From positions 186,001 through 250,000 of the forward strand of contig CANTFL010001283.1 in the NCBI GenBank assembly GCA_947650285.1: a stretch of 64,000 nt of DNA, read 5' to 3'. The translations under genes and the position numbers were made by a program. The DNA is from Hyaloperonospora brassicae (lineage: Eukaryota; Oomycota; Peronosporomycetes; Peronosporales; Peronosporaceae). This document shows positions 21,901 to 34,900 of the stretch, piece after piece. The notes below the pieces were generated by a model. The model searched no databases and was not told where the DNA came from. It worked only from the letters and a program-made list of their open reading frames with translations. Every line of letters starts with the position of its first letter. The stretch's first letter is position 1.

Positions 21901-23769
21901 TATTTGCCGGTTTATCGCTGGTATAATTCCAACAAAAACGAAATAAATCGCTTGCTCCTTTTGATTGCACACACTGTATGTGCCCTGATGGCGTCATATA
22001 TATGTTTTACATTACCATTCACAGCACCCTCAACACCTATACTTTTTCCTGATACAGTAGTTCATGTCAAAGCGGTAGGAAGTCTTATAAGTATACCATT
22101 ATACGATTACTCTACAACGTATCGTTTGGAAGATTTTCTATTTATTAATGATAAAAAACTAGTTCTGTTAAAAGTTTTGCGGTGCAGTAACCATTTCTTC
22201 ACATTCTTTAAACAAAAATTATCGATGTTATGCTAATTTTACAGTACTTGTACGATGCGCAATGGGAATCAAGCAACTTTGGCACTCATCTCAGAATATA
22301 TGTTGTCAATGTAGAATACAAGGTTTCGTCTGCTTAATTCGATTTTAAACATGCCGTATCTACGCCGTCTTTCAGTTATATTACTGATCACGCCACGTAT
22401 GCTATGTATCTGCGTTCTACTAAAGAAATGGCAAATTAAAATTGGTACTTTGTTACCTAAACGTTTGACGCTGGTAAAAGCACCGCTTCTCATTAGCTGC
22501 GTCTATGTTGCTGCCGCTTGACTGTTTTTTTCTGTTCAATTTTATTAGTAACATAAATTTGTATCGTCTCGTTATTGTACAATTCTTCCTTACCAAAAAA
22601 ATGACTTTCAAGAATACAAGCCGATAAGCAACTTTGAACAGAATGATAATGAGCAGAGCCATATAAATCTAATAAATATTTATTTACCGATCATGGTATT
22701 CATTACAACTTTTTATAACAAAATGTTCGTATCTTCTGGATTAAAAAATGGAAAAGTGTGTTACATTGTTTGTCATTATAAAAACATTATACTACAACAA
22801 AAATCTACTCACCAAATTGTAGTTTATTAATAATACAAAAACAATAAATGTATACATCGACATTTTTGAGGCTCTAAAAGCCTTGCATATTCTTCTTTAA
22901 CTCTTCGATGACTTTTTACAATTAGCGATTGTGACGACTACAAACAACGAATCTTACCTTAGTGGGCCAAACTCAAGTGATAATTGTCCGCCAGGGGATT
23001 AGAAGGACGAGCACGCATAGTTCTGCCCTCATCAATACTTCAGCCGCGATGACAAATAATAGGGTGCCATAATTCAATACAACAAAGGAGTTACGAGGGC
23101 GTATCTTGTAGTTGCGTTTCACCAAAGAAGTTCAAAGACTTTATGCGTCGACCCAGAATGAACATTTGCAGTCGTTATTGCGTATAGTAGAAATTTAAAA
23201 TGCCTCGTAAATTTGTGCCGCATACATGCGACGCTACGAGGGTTGACCTACTTTTATAAGAAGATAGTCATTTCTACAAGTCGTTATTCGCAGATGTTCT
23301 TGACTTAGTCCTCTAGTTCATCGTTAAAAGAAGCGTGGAGCCAGTCAAGCTAAGCTGCGGAAGAAGATGGTAGCTGATGGTCGTCAATTGGTGAGCCACA
23401 TATGTGTCGACGCGTGTATGTGACTCGAATCTCATCTCATCGATGAAGGTCGCACCCAAAATCCGTTCAATTTGCAAAACTTATTTAAAAAAATAAGCGT
23501 GTACAGGAGTAAGATATCAAGTTGCGTGAGGTAAAAAAAATGTCGGATCATCATTAATTATAAGCTCAGGGTCATGTGCTTCGCAAATTAGCAGATCACG
23601 GTATAAATTTATATTTCACACATATCAAGCAGTAATATGGTGTAGTCCATCTTGACGCTTACCTAAAGGACAGCAATAGTTAAAGGTGAATTGCTTTGAT
23701 TGCTTAGGAGTCAAGCGAGCTAAATGACGATTGCTCATGGTTTTTGGCTTTATCTACGTGTGCTGAAGT
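18946..23769. other. AT-rich gene desert, first part
   Basis: No open frame here has a recognisable product, and between about 19.8 and 21.7 kb none reaches even 60 codons. Base composition is clearly more AT-rich than the left gene island. Stops are dense in all frames, as expected from long neutral decay of transposon sequence. Confidence 0.6.
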
Positions 23770-24020
23770 GGCGATCGCTCGTTGAGGACGTGATTTAAAC
23801 TCTTCACTGGCGCCCGTACAACCGCCTAACGGAGGGGGTACTCCAATTCATGGCTAAATACCTTGCTCACCTTTGTGCCCGTCGGAAGGGCGGGTCGTAA
23901 TATTACAGGTGAAATCGAGTCGATGCCGAACTTGACCGTGGTTGGGATTCCGGCTGTCGCGTGGAAACCGTACACGATAGCGGCTGTACCTGTAAGGTGC
24001 TCAGAAGAAGTAACTATAGT
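23770..24020 (+). repeat. Repeat family B, partial copy (LTR-retroelement-like)
   Basis: This stretch aligns with 57430-57670 and with the reverse complement of the 39.4-39.6 kb region. Shared strings include CACTGGCGCC, CCGCC/CCGAC-TAACGGAGG, GGTACTCC/GGTACCCC, GCTCACCTTTGTGCCCGTC and GCGTGGAAA. It is more GC-rich than its surroundings. Only the first 250 bp of the family can be followed. Confidence 0.6.
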
Positions 24021-27000
24021 CTCTGCGTGATCGCCTGGTCCAAAGTAGATAATGATTAGCGATTATTTTGACCAATTGGGCCGTCTCGAGATCTTGTACC
24101 CTCTGTCTTTACGTTTTTGCTACATCCAATCGCATTGTAATTTTGTTAAGAGTCCTTAATATCTAGCCAAACAATACAGATATGTCACTTGCTTTTAGTA
24201 TGTAATATAATTTGAGTCAGGTGGCCAGTTATTGAGCTCGAAGGAAATTTTGGTACGCGTACTTGGAAGCCAATCGCACTCTGTTATATATTTAGCAATC
24301 ATATCTTAAAACTCACACATACCTAATCCTATCCGTCTCACTAACTTCCTAGGCCCCGCTTCAGACGATCGCCGCCCTGTATTTCTGTGGTGTCACCAAG
24401 TAGTATTTCTCTTGAACCTTGTCGTGCCCATATCCGACTTGTACGCAGCTGACTCCAGTCTTGCGATCTTTGAGTGATCTCGTGATTTCTGGTAGGTCTC
24501 GCAATCTCTGATTTGATTCGTTTAATTCACGGAATCATCTTTGAGTCACCACATATTCAATTTTTGTCTTAAACGGTTTCGCGATCTGGCATGTTCGATA
24601 CCTGATTGTGAGCCACTCGTCTCAGATAGTATCCTCCAATAAGAATACATTTTTAGACTCAATTGACGCTGGCAAACTGTGAGTATTCAAAACCAACTCA
24701 ACGGTATAATCTCGAAATCACTTTGTAACAAACGATCGGTTGATAGCCAGAATTTTCTATCTACGATCGTGACATAAGTCTCATCCAGGCGATGCAATTT
24801 TAAGCAGGTGACATTCCTCACTTTTTTGTGATTGGCACATTGTAGATAACATTAACGCTAAAAATTAAATGCGACACTAAAGGACCATGAGCAGATATTG
24901 GCAAAATACTTAAAAGTTGCCTCGATCGATTGGCATGCATGTAAGTAAAAAAAGTTAAGGGCGATGTAATGGCTAATCGTACTGAATAATTAAATGTTAA
25001 ACGAAAATTAGTATGCTTTCGAGCTTTAGGAACACGAAAATCAATATTGTGGAGTCTTGCATGATATATTGGTTATTTCATAGGTTGAGTTTTCGAATGT
25101 TTTACGACTATGGAGAAGAACGTAGTAATCAAGTAAATTCGTATTTTTGCCCAGCCGGATGCGTGAAAAGAACAAACGGATAATGAAAATAAGATTCTCA
25201 ATCGCGAGCGATTTGTCTCTAAGTCTTTCAGGTATAGTTTCAAAGCTGCTTGACATCATTTTGGTCCAAATAAAGAAAGATGGAGAGATGCAAGTCAATT
25301 TTTTTTGGTTTTGCAAACTCTAAAAAGTTGTGTATTTGTGCCTACTTTGGTAATATATTTAAGACCATAGTTTATCTCGATGTGGATTTTTTATTGGTAT
25401 ATAATTATCGCTTATCAAGACGTTTTTGGCGATGCGCAGTAGACCAGTTCAGTGCATTAGCGTTTCTACTACTCCTTTGTTTAGATATTTCCATGCGTGA
25501 CGAAGGATGAATTGGTGCGTTCATAAACGTAACACCCATTGACAGTGTCATTAAAACTTATCAGCTTTCAAAAAACCAAACGATTTGAGAACCGGGAGTG
25601 CCAATCCAAAGAAAAGATGAGGCGCACCAACAAGCTCTAAATGCGGCAAGTACGGCCATCGGGATTAACGAAATATATATATAAAAATATATTTAACATT
25701 GAAATTAATATTTTATTTGATATTGACATAAATTTCGTTCCATTATATAAAACCGATTCGGTTTTCAAAATCAAATTCTTATAATGGGCGTTCTTTGTAC
25801 CATAGAAATTTATAATGTCAAGTAATTAAAATACATTTTTTGTTGTAGTATTATTTAAAAAATGAAAATCTTAAGTAATTATATTTTTAGAAAGCTCATC
25901 GAAAATCCCTAACTATACGTTTTCTGTTTTATTTCCAAAACCAGATGACCAATTTGGCTGCTTGAACCTCTGGGCCGTTTTTCAGCTTAAAAAGGATTGG
26001 TAATCGATTTATTACTGACTCTTTTATATCTTAATTTTGAATAAAACATGTAAAACAAGCACAATGATATCTTTGAGATCTCTGTCCGATTAACTACCCC
26101 GCTATCACAATGCATAATTGCTGTAAGCTTTTTATTTCTCACCTAACTTTTCCTCAGGGTGGATTCGTGATAAATGATTTACAACGGTATAACTTTTATG
26201 CCAATTAAAATTGGTTAGTTGCATTTACGATCAAATCCGCACTATACGTTATGTATATTTTAATTAAAAATGCCACATCTGCAAAAAATTTAAATAAAGC
26301 ACACACATTCCGTTTATATGAAAACGAAACAGGTTCACATACTAAGCCCATATGAGGATGCCTTTCAAGTGTAAATTAGCTTGTGTCGTTTGACGATTCC
26401 GTACTAAACGCAAAGGCATTGATGGTGCACATGTAGTTATTATAGTCTTACCTACTTTTCAGGGTTTTTTAAAAAAATAATATGTCATGCGAGATAATGC
26501 TCTACATTATTTGTTCATAATAATATACTATCAGATGAGAGCCTGTTAAGGACACATCCATGACCTCCTTATTGTTGAGGTATTTTATCATTGCCATACC
26601 TCTGGAAAGCACATATTTTTGCCTTTATGGTATCTAATTTCTTCTGCATTTTCTCGGGTACATGGGTGAAAGTCGTAATAATATATTAGATAAGGTATTT
26701 TTAACTTTCTCACCAACATCATTTGTTGATGAGATTACACTCATAAGAAGAAGTCGTAAATAATTTAGTACGTCATTTTAATCCAACAATCAATTTTCTG
26801 TGGCATCTTGTCCTGGTGTAGCCTATCAGGTTTCTTCTGCATTAATACGTTAAAAAAATTAAGTCCACATACTTGATCGATTAAAAAATAGTATAAAAGT
26901 GCCGCCAGTTTTATAATTTCGGGCATTAAGGTCCGACTTTGCAAAATAGATTCATAAATTTATCAACAATACGTGGCCGCATTATACATCCTAAAAATAA

Positions 27001-30000
27001 AGGTAAACGAATTATTTATTCTAGAAGCCCGTATCTCCCCATTATAAGTTCTGCGGTAAAATTAGGCCTTCACTGCTAAATAATGTCATTTAAATTTCTC
27101 GACAACCTCGATGGTGGTGACGAAGGACATCTCGCATCGTTATGTCTTATTTCCTGGTCCATATTATTTTTGTATAGTCTTTAAAATGAGACGTAACGCC
27201 TCGGTTAATTGGCATTTTGTTACGGTGTAAGTGACTAAAAGTTGTCTGACATCTATATGTCGTGCTCGATAAATGAAGTCGCTCTTTGTAGTCATTAATT
27301 GGCAACACATCCTTTGTAAATGGTTAATTACACTTATATATAAAATAATGATAAGATCGACGACGTCAAATGAAAATAATTACTGTAAAGGTATACATTG
27401 AAAGCAAAAGTTCGAGATATTGCAATTAACAATATTTTTCTTATCATGTAACGGCAGATGCAATTGTTAAATTTTTATAAGATCGTACGCCGTAGAAACG
27501 AGTGACACCTGAGTCGCATTTGTATTAAATTAGACGATATATTTTAAATTCTTGTTTCCATCGGTGAAGATCAAAAACAAATGCATGTATCCGCGTCATA
27601 GTTATCCACGATTCGTGCTTATGCATTCGCTTTGTTTGACAAGCTAGGACATATCCTTGATCAGGTACACTATAATTTCCTGCTTATCTTCCCTCAATAC
27701 GGGATTGTCTTGGTCGATAGATCCATATCTTCCGTAGATATCTTTTTGCATCAGAACATGTGGTCACCATCAAATTTCCGCTGGTCTACATTTTGAGTTC
27801 ATAATTGCCACTCTACCCCACCCTTTGTAATGAACAACTTTTACTTATAGTTTTGAGATTTTTTGATAATTTTGTTGGTTCGAAAGCATAGTTGCGCTTT
27901 TCACATGTGGCAAAGCTGCATCCTGACAGATCTCTAATGTAATTGATTCAAAATTCGTGTGTCAATAGTTTTGGCTAGATATCGAATTTTTTGGCATGTT
28001 TATAGTACTATGATGTTCATAAATTTGCATTCATTCTCGTCGCACATTTGACGGATGACAAAAATGGATCATGACAAATAAAAGTGCGTTTCCAGTTAGT
28101 ACCTACTAGCATTTTATAGATTATAAGTCAAATTTATAATGTTAATACAGTATTGTTCAATGTAATTGCTTTACCGAAAGATCTGCTGCTACAGCTCATA
28201 TTATTTTACTATCAGCTCCGATTTCGTTAACAGAGCCGTTTAAACAAGTATAGGTATCGATTGTATTTCTTATTTTTCAATTGCAGCTCATATCATATTC
28301 ATGGTCTGGATGAACTGGGAATGAACTAGAATCGCGACTAGATTTCGGCGTCGTTCCTTTTATGATTTTGTACTTGCGGGTGTAGCACCAATTACATCAT
28401 CGAAACATCCCTCGTATTAGCTCATTTCCAATATCCCGTTCGTTTATAAGTGGACCTTCATCGAAGCCTAATCTTGCGATCAAATGGTAAGTAGAACCAT
28501 TTCAATGTTTATAAACGATAAAAAGATTTGTATATCTCGCAAAAGAATGAGGAAATATGATACAACACCACAAAAATAGGCTAACCCTCTAACTGGACCG
28601 ATCCAGTGATCAATTTAAAAAGTTTAAAATTGAACATGTAAATTTCACAAAAAAATTGTTATCTTCTGAGACGTGCAGTAACGCCTTCTATCCGCCCATT
28701 TTTTGTCAAAATGTGTTTCATTACATATTGTATTATAATGAAGTTTATAAGGCTTAAAGACGTAGCGATCTTTGCTTTTATCAAAAATTATTGATAAGGA
28801 AACCCTTTGCAACGGATTGTGCCGTTTCGATCTGAATCGATCTCAATATTACGAATTAAATCCAGATCATCAATGAAGGCATGAAATGACCATAAGGAAA
28901 ACGATTAAACTTGTTAAAAATTACCTCACGGACCGTATAAGCAACTAATGCATCGATTTTATTATTTTGAATAATGTCGAACATTGTGGGTCCGTAATTA
29001 TAACGACAGCACGGCTTGAAGTGTCCGGGAAATCAAAACTTTTACAAGCAATGATTCATCGTCATACTATTGTTCTGGAACCGTACATAAATTTGCTTCC
29101 TTTAAAATCTACCTTGCACAGCTCTCATTAACATTTAGCCTTGGCTAATTGACCGATTAAATATAATACAAAGTTCTATCAATCGGCTCCCTTGTCATAT
29201 AAATAAACTTAATCCATAAGATGTCAACATATGATCGTAGCCCCAGCTTAGATGGTTTGTTATATATATTTTATATCTCTTCTGCATAATCGTCAGTCTC
29301 ATTTGGCGATTAGCAGCAATCTCAAGTGGTTCATGACGGTATTGAGAACCTAAAAATTTTTCGTATTCAACCAGCCTTTTTCAAAATTTGGGAGTCGTGT
29401 TTAACTTAAACGGAAATTTAATGTATGCAATCAGCGCGAATGGCGTACTGATAGCTAAAGAAATTTCTCGCGCTCTATCATTCATCGGCCTCTATTTATT
29501 GCCAAATTAATAACAATATAGGATAATAATTACTGTGTATTATTTTAACTGATATATGAAAGGGGTTCATCAGCTATTTGATGGATTATTGTATCCGCTA
29601 AATAACATATTGACAAATAAGTGTCTTCCGAACGATTTTTTTACCAACATCTATCAATACGCATCTATTCCAATGCTGACGATAAGGGCTACCATCACTT
29701 TTTTGTGGTCGATCTCGATTTTCTCTCCCAGGTATATGCCAAATGTTTTTATACAATCAGTGCACACTCGAAATGTTTACTTAACATAAATGTCGAGCAC
29801 CACGCGTCGTGCTGCGGTATTTATTGCACGCTTTACATATTAAAAGCGGAGAAAGTGTCGTTTCTCAAATTTCTTGCCAAATAGATTATGAACCTTTGGC
29901 CAGTGGGAAGATTTAATCGGCTAATAAAATTTGGCAATCTGCACGTTTATTGCAGGCGTCAAAACCAATGGCAGGGTCCATTTGATGATTTATCTCACCA

Positions 30001-30127
30001 GATCCTTTTTGGCCACTACTAAGATAATATTTTCATAAGGACATGGGTCATGTAAATATTTAAAAAAATTATAGACGTCCTAATAGCCCAAAGCAGCATC
30101 TTCGGCACAAAATTCGTTTAATATGAC
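24021..30127. other. AT-rich gene desert, second part
   Basis: About 6 kb with almost no open frames: between 25.5 and 29.5 kb there is none of 60 codons. I recognise no gene, RNA or element. Scattered short AT runs such as AAATATATATATAAAAATATATTT-like strings near 25.67 kb are simple sequence. Confidence 0.6.
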
Positions 30128-30319
30128 CTAATGTTGTTTTCGTAAATGATTCGATACTTTCGAAATCGTCCGTGAAAAAAGGTTTCCCCTATCAAATAAC
30201 TTCGTGCCTGATTGACTAATTATATCCTCAAGTTTATTTTTCAAATTACATACCTCCTGTCGTTGGCGTGCCCTATATAACCGCTTTGCCTGCATTTTAA
30301 TAGGATAATTGATAATCAT
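30128..30319 (-). pseudogene. Possible bZIP basic-region fragment
   Basis: The 63-codon minus-strand frame contains KMQAKRLYRARQRQEVCNLK followed by NKLEDI. This resembles the basic region and start of the leucine zipper of oomycete bZIP factors (pattern QARYRxRQR...L). The canonical basic-region asparagine is not present and the zipper is short. The downstream minus-strand sequence has coding-like pieces broken by stops, consistent with a dead gene copy. The match is short and could be chance. Confidence 0.3.
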
Positions 30320-31788
30320 AGTGACTTCTCCAACTTGTTAACATGAGGCCTTTGCCTTCCTTTTACCTACTCCTTAATAATATTGGACAAGTAAAAATAT
30401 AAATTCGCTACTGCTACAAAAATTCGTAATGCTTTTTTCCTTTAATTTTTTGGTTGATGAAAAGATCGTTTGTTACACATCTTATACGGGATAAATTTCA
30501 TATACAATGGGCTCAGATCCGGGCTTCGGGCGTGCATTCACACACATCTTTATCGGGGCTATAGCATCTTAATTTTGGATTGATAGTATGTATAAGCTAG
30601 CATCAGATATAGCAATGAGCTAGTTCCGATAATTACTATTGGTGTTGACATCGCATGTCTCGTCGAACACATCTTACCTTAAGGGAGTTGGCACCAGTCG
30701 TCTCTACACTCGCCCTATCTTTAATATTCAAAATGCGTTTATCGATATCTGTAATATCTCGTAAAAAAATATAATGAAGGTCTTGCATAGCAATTATGTG
30801 TTCATTTTTATTGGCAGACCAAAAATTTTGTCGACACCCCATGACGAATTTTCTGCCTGCTATACGCGTACATGACTATAATTATTTTTTAACCTTGTTC
30901 CCTACCCGAATATATAAGTACAATAATTATGATATATTTTAAGTGATATTGTCCTGCAATTGTTAAAAATGTATAATAATCGGAGCCCGCGTACTTAAAA
31001 ATTAATTTTTTTAGAATGACACCGACAAAATTCGACGATAAGTTTGAAAAACGAAGCTGACTTCGGCTATCGAATACCTATAACTGTGGCCGTATTGTTG
31101 TAGATCCTGCACACTTCGTTGCCGAAACCTTTTTATTCCAAGTGTTATAACATCCACGGTATCTTCTTAGCTCAATAAGTGCCAATCGAGATCCATCTTC
31201 ACGGGCATCGCGATCTGATGTCATGCCTACAGACACTTGACATTTCGCTGTTCACATTTTTCAATGACATGTAGTTCATATATTGATAAAATACATTATA
31301 TCTATGTGCATTTAGCTTTCATTAAAAAATGTATGCATAAAGACACTAGAATCTCTATATGTTTCCGGTTTAAATTTGGCAAGTACTTATTTCAATTAAC
31401 TTACCGCAACCTGTATGAAACTTCATGCAGTTTTAATCGGCACATACGACTGGCCTTAATGATTGTAAATGCGTTCATTGGTAATTTTCATCCTCGAAAC
31501 ATATCCTTAGGCTCGGCACTCATTATAATACTTGTCATAAGTCTGAATTTGGTTCTCCAGTTTCTTCATGTGAGCCTGTTCCAGCATTTGCAAAAATCAT
31601 GTATCTTCGATTCATGATGAGTAATTTCATTCCGTTTAACCTCACGATTTTGACTAAGAATATGATTTGGGTTATATTTCTATTACGTTGAGCGTGTAAC
31701 TAGATCGCGCACTTTATGCATCAGCCCCGAATACTGTAGGTCGGTCCATGTAAGATCCTATCTGGAATTAGTTGCCATTAAAATGCTA
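30320..31788. other. AT-rich, nothing recognised
   Basis: A 126-codon plus-strand frame at 31237-31617 is rich in hydrophobic and aromatic residues, as random AT-rich DNA would be. It has no recognisable domain, and I do not call it a gene. Confidence 0.45.
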
Positions 31789-31971
31789 TCACCGGCTTTT
31801 ACAAAAATGTTTATCACCCCACGTATTGAAATTACCATCATTTGAGCAAATGTTGTATCGGATAGTCGCCAAGATCCACTTAATTTTATAAAGCTTTGTT
31901 TTGTCGAGAGTGCATGAATCGGGACGCTTAATACACTTATCAAATTTCTTTCGCGCCCATAGGCGTGGCAC
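31789..31971 (-). pseudogene. Possible gypsy RNase H-end fragment
   Basis: The minus-strand frame reads KLYKIKWILATIRYNI and then NTWGDKHFCKSR. Ty3/gypsy polyproteins end RNase H with a W-L-L...FRY-I...N-WAD-LSRW pattern, and the spacing of W, RY-I and NTW-D fits. The motif set is degenerate (K for L in several positions) and no neighbouring RT or integrase is readable, so this is a tentative relic. Confidence 0.35.
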
Positions 31972-34900
31972 ATATGTTGCGCAATCAATTCAAAAAAATA
32001 TGAATGTGCAAATAATGTATTTTACATATTTTCGTCGATCTAATTAGTGCACATCGAAAAAGATTACTTAAAAAATTTTCTACGCTAATTTAAGATGCAT
32101 ATCACCACATAAATTATATCCGTTCGATTTATCTAATGATTGATTTACGGTTACCGGCAAATCTAGATATTTAGGTAGTCGTCTACTTGTTCTCACGAGT
32201 GACAAGCCCATCTTATTAGCAAAATAGGTTTGGTAAGTGCTAGCCACGTAGGCACCACGTCATTAAAAGCTTCTGCTGGAGGTTTTAGAGAGAAGAAAAG
32301 CCGGATACAGTTGCCGATATTGATCCTCGCTACATCGTCTTTTCCCCGCTCATCGATAGTATTTCTAGATGAGCCACTGCAGATATCTAACTCGCTAGCT
32401 GAATAGTCCAACTTCAAAATTATCTAAATTGTTGCCACTAATTTAAGGTCTTAACATTTCACATTCAAAGTATTTAGGATCATATTTACTAAACCGGATT
32501 TATCACAATTTCACTGACTTCATCGATCTATTAGATAGTTGTTATGTAAGAGTTGAGCCCTTTTTAAAAGACTTGAAAATGAGGGTTCGATATTATAATA
32601 TCAACTGGTGCCTGCTTTGACGTATGGATGATACGTTAAAAAGGTCGAATTTGGTTCTTCTCTATTGGTCTAACTGTTATTATCACGTATGTCATGATCG
32701 AAGCCATGCGTTTGCATATTAGCGCTGTTGAGCTTGGTCTGATATCCATATGCTTGATGATGATGAGATCGCCTTCTCTCACAATCAGTTTCGACGAAGC
32801 GTTTTAGGGCTATCTAATATGATATTTCTTCTGCTCATTTGTCATTGTTGTAAACGCGTCTATCATGTATAATTGTCGGAATAACTGAAAGGAATACACT
32901 GCGCAACCCGCGATATTCCGCTTAGGTCAATGGATAGTGACTGTCCTACAACAGAGTTGATGCACTGACAATGCTCGCGATTAATTTAGAATCATGTAAA
33001 AGCTGCATCAGACGATAAAGTAGCTATAACTGGGAAAGGGTCGTATCGGCTCTGAGAAAGTTCCATATAGAGATTCGATTAGGTCAGCTGTTTTGTTCAA
33101 CGATCGGATACGACTAGCGTTTTGCCGACTTCATCTCGTGATCATTTAGGATATTCTTTCTGACTTTTATTTGCGTTTGTAAGCATATAAATATGCGTTT
33201 GCTTATATAAAGTTTCAAGATTGGAGGGTCTTATGTTTGCACGTATATTTATCAGGTATATCGAGGTCATAGAGGAATTCAAATTTACTATTCACGAAAT
33301 TAGAAGTTTTATTAGGGATATATAGATCAATATTCTTTTTAATTTACGATTCGTCAAAATCATTTCTGTAACTTTTATGGTCCGAATATAATTTTATGAA
33401 ATTATTCTGCTTAAATTTTTTTTTGCTGATGCAATTTTTATTAATCAATCTTAATCTGAATATCTTTTTTTACCGCCTCACAGTAAAAATAAAGGCTACG
33501 AAAAGATCGGATTGCGTATATCATTGTGTTGGTGAAGAAAAAATTGCAAAATCTTAACGTGACCGCTCCTATTTACTGAATCTCAAACCGCAGACCATCA
33601 CAGAGGCAATCGGTAGCGTACTTTTGCCCTTCTGTTAATTTGTGTATCGGTCGGTAGGGCGGATCAATCAATTCTTAACGGACCTCGAATGTAATCGGAC
33701 TGCCCTACCAAAGATTTATTTTAATGGGGTGCAAATGTGCCGACTAATTGCTTGAGAAGACGAAGGACGATTTATAGTCTACCAATCTCTTGTAAGATCT
33801 TCTCATTTAATGATCTTATATATTTTGCTTTGCTTTCCAACTAATTTTGCATCTCGTGTTCTTATATCTGGATCAATGATATCCATTGCGTTTGATTGCG
33901 TTAGGGAGAGACGTGGGGGGTCAAGAGGATCGCGACTAGCCACCCAATCAAAAAACTATCTTCGATCTCGCGCTATTTGCTATTATCGCGCAAGGGGATG
34001 TAAGATACATTCTAGAGGTTTAATACGCTAACGTACTCTTAAAAAATTCTTCATGCGCATACGGTTCTATTTTTATACTTAAACCACTGGCAATGCTCAT
34101 TTATGCATCAAAGCTAAAAGCAACGTGTCGTCCATTTTGACAAACAAACCATGCAATACGAAAGCAACAGTAGTTTTGCAAACAGATAGACTGTAGATCA
34201 CAGGGTGAGACCGTTACGCATATGTTTGCGGAATTGCAGTTTGTAATCCACACGGATCATGTGTACACCTAAGAGGTCGCACTATTCATTTTCGATTTCG
34301 ATTGTATAATGAGATAGCACTCGCAAATTTTGCGATCCTAACTGTCCAATTGGAAGCAGACGACCGACTATTCAAATGAGTACTCCATTTACTATTTTTC
34401 CATCCTCGCATCATTGAATGAACTTTTATCTAATCGGTTCTAATATGTCAAGAATATTTATTAACGTATATATGATTGGGTCAAGGGTATATCCCCCTTT
34501 TATTTAAACACTATTTTAAGGGTAATTAATACGGATCAGACCGATTTTAGAGTATTTATTTGTTAATATGTATATGTTCGATCCGCTTGACCTTCGGAAC
34601 ATTAGAGCTGTCTCGTAGTCTTGAAATCTTGCCTCTACGGTTTGCTGCGACCAAAAGCGGTAAATTATATTGTCCTGAAAGATCGATACCTAGCTTAACT
34701 ATTCGAGACAATATCTCGCTTGCAGTAGATTACTTTCCTGACGTCGATAATAGGTGATCGAACCGGGAAGAGAGATTGAAAAGTGCACTATGACGCAAAT
34801 TAAAATCGTCACAATGCTCAACTAAATAAGCACAAATTATTAACATGCTTGTTACAGACTCCAGATCTGATGCCGGATGTATTCTTTCCGCTGATCGCCT

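Noticed and set aside
31237..31617. 126-codon plus-strand frame in the desert
   Set aside because: Aromatic and hydrophobic bias typical of AT-rich random frames; no domain, no neighbours.
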